A stretch of 7,943 bases of DNA from Candidatus Woesearchaeota archaeon (GTDB taxonomy: Archaea; Nanobdellota; Nanobdellia; Woesearchaeales; GW2011-AR4): NCBI GenBank assembly GCA_013330825.1, contig DUHN01000014.1, forward strand, positions 4,326 to 12,268. The letters are read 5' to 3'. The first letter of the stretch is position 1, and each line of letters starts with the position of its first letter. Shown here in pieces: positions 5,121 through 7,943 of the stretch. The notes under the pieces were generated by a model, which was not told the DNA's origin, made no database searches, and saw nothing but the letters and a program-made list of their open reading frames with translations. The translations under genes and the position numbers were made by a program.

Positions 5121-6035
5121 CTATCCACCGAGCCCTTTGAGCGTGTCGAGGCGCATGGTGGGATAGTGGTACATAATCCTCGTGATGGTGTCAAGGCAGT
5201 TCAATGCGGCGACCTCGCTTATGTCTTTTGTCGAAAATAGGCTTCTGATTTCCCCCCTAATTTCATCGTAGAGGTTCATCGCGCTCACCGCTTTTTCCTT
5301 GTCCGGAGTATAGAAAAACTCGTAAGCGAGCTGCGACATGACGTTTACTTTCTGCATCACGGCAATGATTGATTTTTTCCTCATGGGCGTCCTTGAAAGA
5401 TGCTGCGCAAGGGCCTTGTACTCATCTCCCGCATCCTCCAGGATTTCTATCAGGTAGTAGAGGATATGCGTGCCAAATCCCCCCCGGAATCCTTTGTTCA
5501 TGAAGCGGAGGCAGAAATAGCAGAACTTGTTGAGCTCCAAGTCCCGGTAATGAAGAGTTTCCAGCTCCTTCGCATCTCCCCTACTGTAAGCATCCAGGCA
5601 TATTTTGGCCATGTCAATCATAATCAGGAATGCTTTCTTGAGGCTGGTGTCAAAATCAATGTTAAGCTTGGAAGAAATGCTGTTGATGTAGATTGTATTC
5701 TTGTCGTGCTCAAGAACCTCAAAGCCAATCAGTTCGTTGACCTTATTCCGTATTGCGATGGCGACTTCCGGCTTGTCATATCTTATTTTTATGGAGTCAT
5801 ACCCTTTTTGATAGGCACGCGCCAAGAATCGGTCAGCGAGACGGGGGGTGAGGCCGGAGACATCAACGGCGATTTCCTTCGTATCTGGTGCGCCTTCTGT
5901 CTTAATGATGAGCTGGTTGCCTTCTTCCTCAATCTCCAATTCATCCCCCTTCCTGACGTTGAACTGCTGCGCCCATTTCCTCGGCAGCGAGATGAGCTGC
6001 GTGCTGTTGGCCACCTGGATGACTCGCCTTTTGAT
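5121..6035 (-). CDS. AbrB-PhoU domain regulator
   Basis: An archaeal fusion of an AbrB/SpoVT-type DNA-binding domain with a PhoU-like helical domain, a family presumed to regulate phosphate or other oxyanion uptake. Counting from the ATC at 6035, residues 1-47 read (M)KRRVIQVANSTQLISLPRKWAQQ then RKGDELEIEE and NQLIIK, a standard AbrB swapped-hairpin motif. A linker domain follows to about 120, then PhoU-type helices: SLKKAFLIMIDMAKICLDAY, HYRDLELNKFCYFCLRFM and the acidic EILEDAGDEYKALAQ, resembling PhoU metal-binding motifs. The only canonical start after the upstream stop is GTG at 6014, which would cut off the first AbrB strand. The ATC at 6035 restores the family N terminus and has GGGGGTGG (6047-6040) four bases upstream. 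Hence 304 residues here, or 297 from the GTG. It has a TATA box of its own and is divergent from purF. Confidence 0.9.
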   Translation of the reverse strand: MKRRVIQVANSTQLISLPRKWAQQFNVRKGDELEIEEEGNQLIIKTEGAPDTKEIAVDVSGLTPRLADRFLARAYQKGYDSIKIRYDKPEVAIAIRNKVNELIGFEVLEHDKNTIYINSISSKLNIDFDTSLKKAFLIMIDMAKICLDAYSRGDAKELETLHYRDLELNKFCYFCLRFMNKGFRGGFGTHILYYLIEILEDAGDEYKALAQHLSRTPMRKKSIIAVMQKVNVMSQLAYEFFYTPDKEKAVSAMNLYDEIRGEIRSLFSTKDISEVAALNCLDTITRIMYHYPTMRLDTLKGLGG

Positions 6036-6039
6036 GGTT

Positions 6040-6047
6040 CCACCCCC
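6040..6047 (-). promoter_or_regulatory. Strong Shine-Dalgarno before a non-canonical ATC start
   Basis: On the minus strand GGGGGTGG can pair over all eight bases with UCACCUCC at the archaeal 16S 3' end, allowing two G-U pairs. It ends 4 nt before ATC (6035-6033). It is much farther (25 nt) from the next in-frame GTG at 6014, so it decides in favour of the ATC. Confidence 0.55.
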
Positions 6048-6077
6048 GACTTATAGTACTTGCAAGAAACACCCAAG

Positions 6078-6088
6078 ATTATATAAAG
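6078..6088 (-). promoter_or_regulatory. TATA box for the AbrB-PhoU gene
   Basis: Minus-strand reading CTTTATATAAT. A start about 26 bp downstream (near 6057) gives a leader of about 22 nt that includes the GGGGGTGG ribosome-binding site and ends at the ATC codon. Confidence 0.6.
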
Positions 6089-6121
6089 ATTGCTGAAAGT
6101 ATATATTGCCTTATAATTCAG

Positions 6122-6131
6122 GATAATTATC
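6122..6131. repeat. Palindrome GATAATTATC
   Basis: Perfect 10-bp palindrome in the AT-rich gap between the divergent PhoU and purF genes, about 65 bp upstream of the predicted PhoU-gene start. GATAA/TTATC recurs at 6171-6175 and 6200-6204. It could be an operator; chance in AT-rich DNA is also possible. Confidence 0.35.
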
Positions 6132-6172
6132 ATAATATCTTCGTTATTTTATAATTTTCCTTACATATCCGA

Positions 6173-6196
6173 TAACAGTTATGAATAATTCTGTTA
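6173..6196. repeat. Inverted repeat TAACAG-N12-CTGTTA
   Basis: Six-base arms (6173-6178 and 6191-6196) around a 12-nt A/T-rich spacer, an operator-like layout for a dimeric regulator. It lies about 115-140 bp upstream of the predicted purF transcription start and about 120-140 bp upstream of the PhoU-gene start. No regulator is assigned. Confidence 0.35.
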
Positions 6197-6238
6197 GCCT
6201 TATCACGCAGACAAATGGGCGGATGCGGCATAGGTTGA

Positions 6239-6257
6239 TTTTATATAAAATATATAA
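6239..6257 (-). repeat. 19-nt A/T repeat, right copy
   Basis: TTTTATATAAAATATATAA on the plus strand, the exact reverse complement of 3666-3684. It lies about 25 bp upstream of the purF TATA box. The match stops sharply at both ends. Being A/T-only and partly palindromic, it may have arisen independently. Confidence 0.45.
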
Positions 6258-6280
6258 TTAAAATCATTGAAAACCAAACA

Positions 6281-6290
6281 TTTATATAGA
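6281..6290 (+). promoter_or_regulatory. TATA box for purF
   Basis: TTTATATAGA preceded by AACCAAACA. The expected transcription start is near 6312, giving a leader of only about 10 nt before ATG 6322. A 13-bp hairpin-like palindrome TATGG-GGG-CCATA (6308-6320) covers this start and could be an operator or a short leader hairpin. Confidence 0.6.
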
Positions 6291-6321
6291 AACTCCAGTT
6301 GAAAGGGTATGGGGGCCATAC

Positions 6322-7872
6322 ATGACGCAGGAAGCGCACCATGAGTGCGGCATCGCCGCTGTGTACATCAAGAAGGACGGGGATGCCTCTAACCGGGCGC
6401 TGTTCTACCTCTACAAGCTGCTGCTCAACCAGCAGAACCGCGGCCAGTTGTCCGCGGGATTCACCACCTTCAACGACTCCCGTTCTCAGATCCTTTCCAC
6501 GTTCAAGGACCTCGGCACCGTGAACGAGGTGTTCCGCACCTCCGACCGGGTGCAGAGCTTCGAGATCTTCAAGAACTACGCGGGCAACAAGGGCATCGGC
6601 CATGTGCGCTACGCGACATCGGGCAACGAGGACAAGACGCTGGCGCAGCCGTTCGAGCGCGTCCACGGCAGGAAGTGGAAATGGTTCACGTTCTGCTGGA
6701 ACGGCAACCTCGCGAACTACATGGAGCTCAAGAAGCACCTCCTCGAGAAGGTGGATTACCACATCCAGCACGAGAACGATACCGAGATTCTGATGCACTT
6801 CCTTTCCCGGGAATTGAAGGGAAGCTCCCGCCCGGACATGGTGAAGGTGTTCAGGCGGCTGGCGGAGAAGCTTGACGGCTGCTTCAACATCGCGTTCATG
6901 AACGCCTTCGGCGAGATCATCGTGTGCCGCGATCCCCATGGGTTCAGGCCGGTCGTGTACGGGTGGAACAACGAGGGCATGTTCCTCGTGGCATCGGAAA
7001 GCAACGCCCTGCGCAACTGCGGTGTGCAGGAAGTGCATGACCTTGAGCCGGGCCACCTGATCCACATACACAACGGCAATATCAAAGTCAAGCAGTTCGC
7101 GTCCGCCCCCCGGAAGGCGCGGTGCATGTTCGAGTGGGTGTATTTCGCCAACGTCAGCTCTGTCATCGACAAGAAATCGGTCTACCACGCCAGGATCCGG
7201 CTCGGCAAGCAGCTTGCGGAATCCGAGAAGCTGCCCATCAATGACGAGGAATGGATCGTGGTGCCGGTGCCCGACACGGCGAAGCCCGTCGGGGACGCGA
7301 TGGCGTTCGAGCTGAAGATAAAGTTGCGGGAGGGGCTGATCCGCAACCGCTACGTGGGAAGGACGTTCATCGAGGGCGGCTCGCGGCACGACCGCATCAA
7401 GAACAAGTTCACCGCCCTGCCGGAAGTGCTGAAGGGCAAGAAGGTGCTGCTGGTGGACGACAGCATCGTCCGCGGCACCACGACCAAGGAGATCGTGAGG
7501 TACCTCAAGGAAGTCGGAAAGGTGAAGGAAGTGCACCTGCGCATCTCGTGCCCCCCGATCCGCGGCCCCTGCTTCTATGGCATCGACATGTCGACGGTTG
7601 ACGAGCTGATCGTGCCCCGGAACGAGGGCAAGCCCTTCTCGGGGGATGTCCCTCCCGAAGTCCTGGCGAAGATCACCAAAGAGATTGGCGCGGACTCGCT
7701 GAAATACCAGTCCGTCAAGGGGCTGATTGACGCCATCGGCATCCCCGCCGAGGGGCTGTGCACCGCCTGCCTGACGGGGAAGTATCCGACACCCATGGGC
7801 AAAAAGCTCTACATGAAGGCGTGGGACGACTACAACAAAGGCATCAAAGGCCGGGCGTACAGCTGCGGGTGA
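6322..7872 (+). CDS. purF: Amidophosphoribosyltransferase (PurF-like)
   Basis: First committed step of purine synthesis: PRPP plus glutamine gives phosphoribosylamine. The 516-residue product has both domains. The glutaminase part (9-250) starts with ECGIAAVY after an eight-residue lead, so C9 would be the N-terminal nucleophile after propeptide removal. It keeps GHVRYATSG (93-101), NGNL (127-130), NDTE (152-155) and RDPHGFRPVVYG (203-214). The phosphoribosyltransferase part has VPVPD (314-318), NRYVGRTFIEGG (342-353) and the PRPP loop VLLVDDSIVRGTTT (375-388). C268, C417, C480 and C483 match the four iron-sulphur ligands of the Bacillus-type enzyme. Oddities are NRGQLSAG (39-46) for the usual HRGQE-type motif, WNGN for HNGN, and DTAKP for DSG after VPVP. 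The ATG at 6322 fits the propeptide and short leader. Function is very likely, but a diverged paralogue is possible. Confidence 0.9.
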   Translation: MTQEAHHECGIAAVYIKKDGDASNRALFYLYKLLLNQQNRGQLSAGFTTFNDSRSQILSTFKDLGTVNEVFRTSDRVQSFEIFKNYAGNKGIGHVRYATSGNEDKTLAQPFERVHGRKWKWFTFCWNGNLANYMELKKHLLEKVDYHIQHENDTEILMHFLSRELKGSSRPDMVKVFRRLAEKLDGCFNIAFMNAFGEIIVCRDPHGFRPVVYGWNNEGMFLVASESNALRNCGVQEVHDLEPGHLIHIHNGNIKVKQFASAPRKARCMFEWVYFANVSSVIDKKSVYHARIRLGKQLAESEKLPINDEEWIVVPVPDTAKPVGDAMAFELKIKLREGLIRNRYVGRTFIEGGSRHDRIKNKFTALPEVLKGKKVLLVDDSIVRGTTTKEIVRYLKEVGKVKEVHLRISCPPIRGPCFYGIDMSTVDELIVPRNEGKPFSGDVPPEVLAKITKEIGADSLKYQSVKGLIDAIGIPAEGLCTACLTGKYPTPMGKKLYMKAWDDYNKGIKGRAYSCG

Positions 7873-7899
7873 ATTTTTGGTAATCAAGAACAGGAATTC

Positions 7900-7907
7900 T
7901 TTTAAAG
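7900..7907. promoter_or_regulatory. TATA-like box downstream of purF
   Basis: TTTTAAAG in the short tail after purF, followed 13 nt later by the 15-nt repeat, exactly as upstream of rpl10e. On the plus strand it could drive a gene starting near 7929 or beyond the window; on the minus strand it would give an antisense transcript into purF. Neither can be decided here. Confidence 0.3.
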
Positions 7908-7920
7908 TTGCAGGAAAAAT

Positions 7921-7935
7921 GGGCTCTGTCCCGAA
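7921..7935 (+). repeat. 15-nt dispersed repeat, copy 2
   Basis: GGGCTCTGTCCCGAA, identical to 3091-3105, followed by AGTCTGAA to the end of the window. If this is an insertion-sequence terminal repeat, the element would lie to the right, outside the window. The sequence ends too soon to tell. Confidence 0.55.
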
Positions 7936-7943
7936 AGTCTGAA

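Noticed and set aside
5400..6056. 218-residue plus-strand open frame opposite the PhoU gene
   Set aside because: Antisense shadow; the minus-strand frame has clear AbrB and PhoU motifs and a matching promoter.
6241..7887. Long 548-residue open frame on the minus strand opposite purF
   Set aside because: It is the antisense shadow of purF: composition is dominated by V/H/L/R from GC-rich third positions, it has no recognisable domain, and it covers a gene with complete catalytic motifs.

Overview
The window comes from an archaeon. The evidence is an archaeal-type SepF, a ZPR1 zinc-finger protein, ribosomal protein L10e, an AbrB-PhoU fusion regulator, and TATA boxes of the archaeal type about 26 bp before predicted starts. 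Several of those starts would be leaderless or nearly so. The lineage cannot be fixed from this sequence alone; a DPANN or euryarchaeal genome of moderately high GC is plausible. I see no tRNA, rRNA, CRISPR array or complete insertion sequence.

Layout: sepF (93-509, +) and the ZPR1-family gene (715-1251, +) each have their own TATA box. A 177-nt convergent gap follows. Then comes a minus-strand block: rpl10e (2519-3046) with an mscS-family channel gene (1429-2517) one base downstream, read as one operon. Upstream of rpl10e is a separate minus-strand gene for an unrecognised winged-helix-like protein (3156-3608).

The middle (about 3650-6300) is visibly more AT-rich. It holds a convergent pair whose stop codons abut with no gap: a plus-strand protein that looks like a receiver-like domain fused to an amino-acid-kinase domain (3828-5120), and a minus-strand AbrB-PhoU regulator (5121-6035). 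The kinase gene has a roughly 100-nt leader that can fold into two adjacent hairpins. The PhoU gene appears to start at a non-canonical ATC codon behind a strong Shine-Dalgarno sequence. A 19-bp A/T-only sequence occurs on both sides of this pair in inverted orientation.

The right end is a full-length purF-like amidotransferase gene (6322-7872, +), divergent from the PhoU gene across an AT-rich regulatory gap. The last bases repeat a 15-nt GC-rich motif also found upstream of rpl10e, at the same distance from a TTTTAAAG box.

The sepF, ZPR1, L10e, MscS and PurF genes are housekeeping functions (division, translation, osmoprotection, purine synthesis). The kinase/PhoU pair is the most unusual part and could be a small sensing or oxyanion-handling module, but that is inference.
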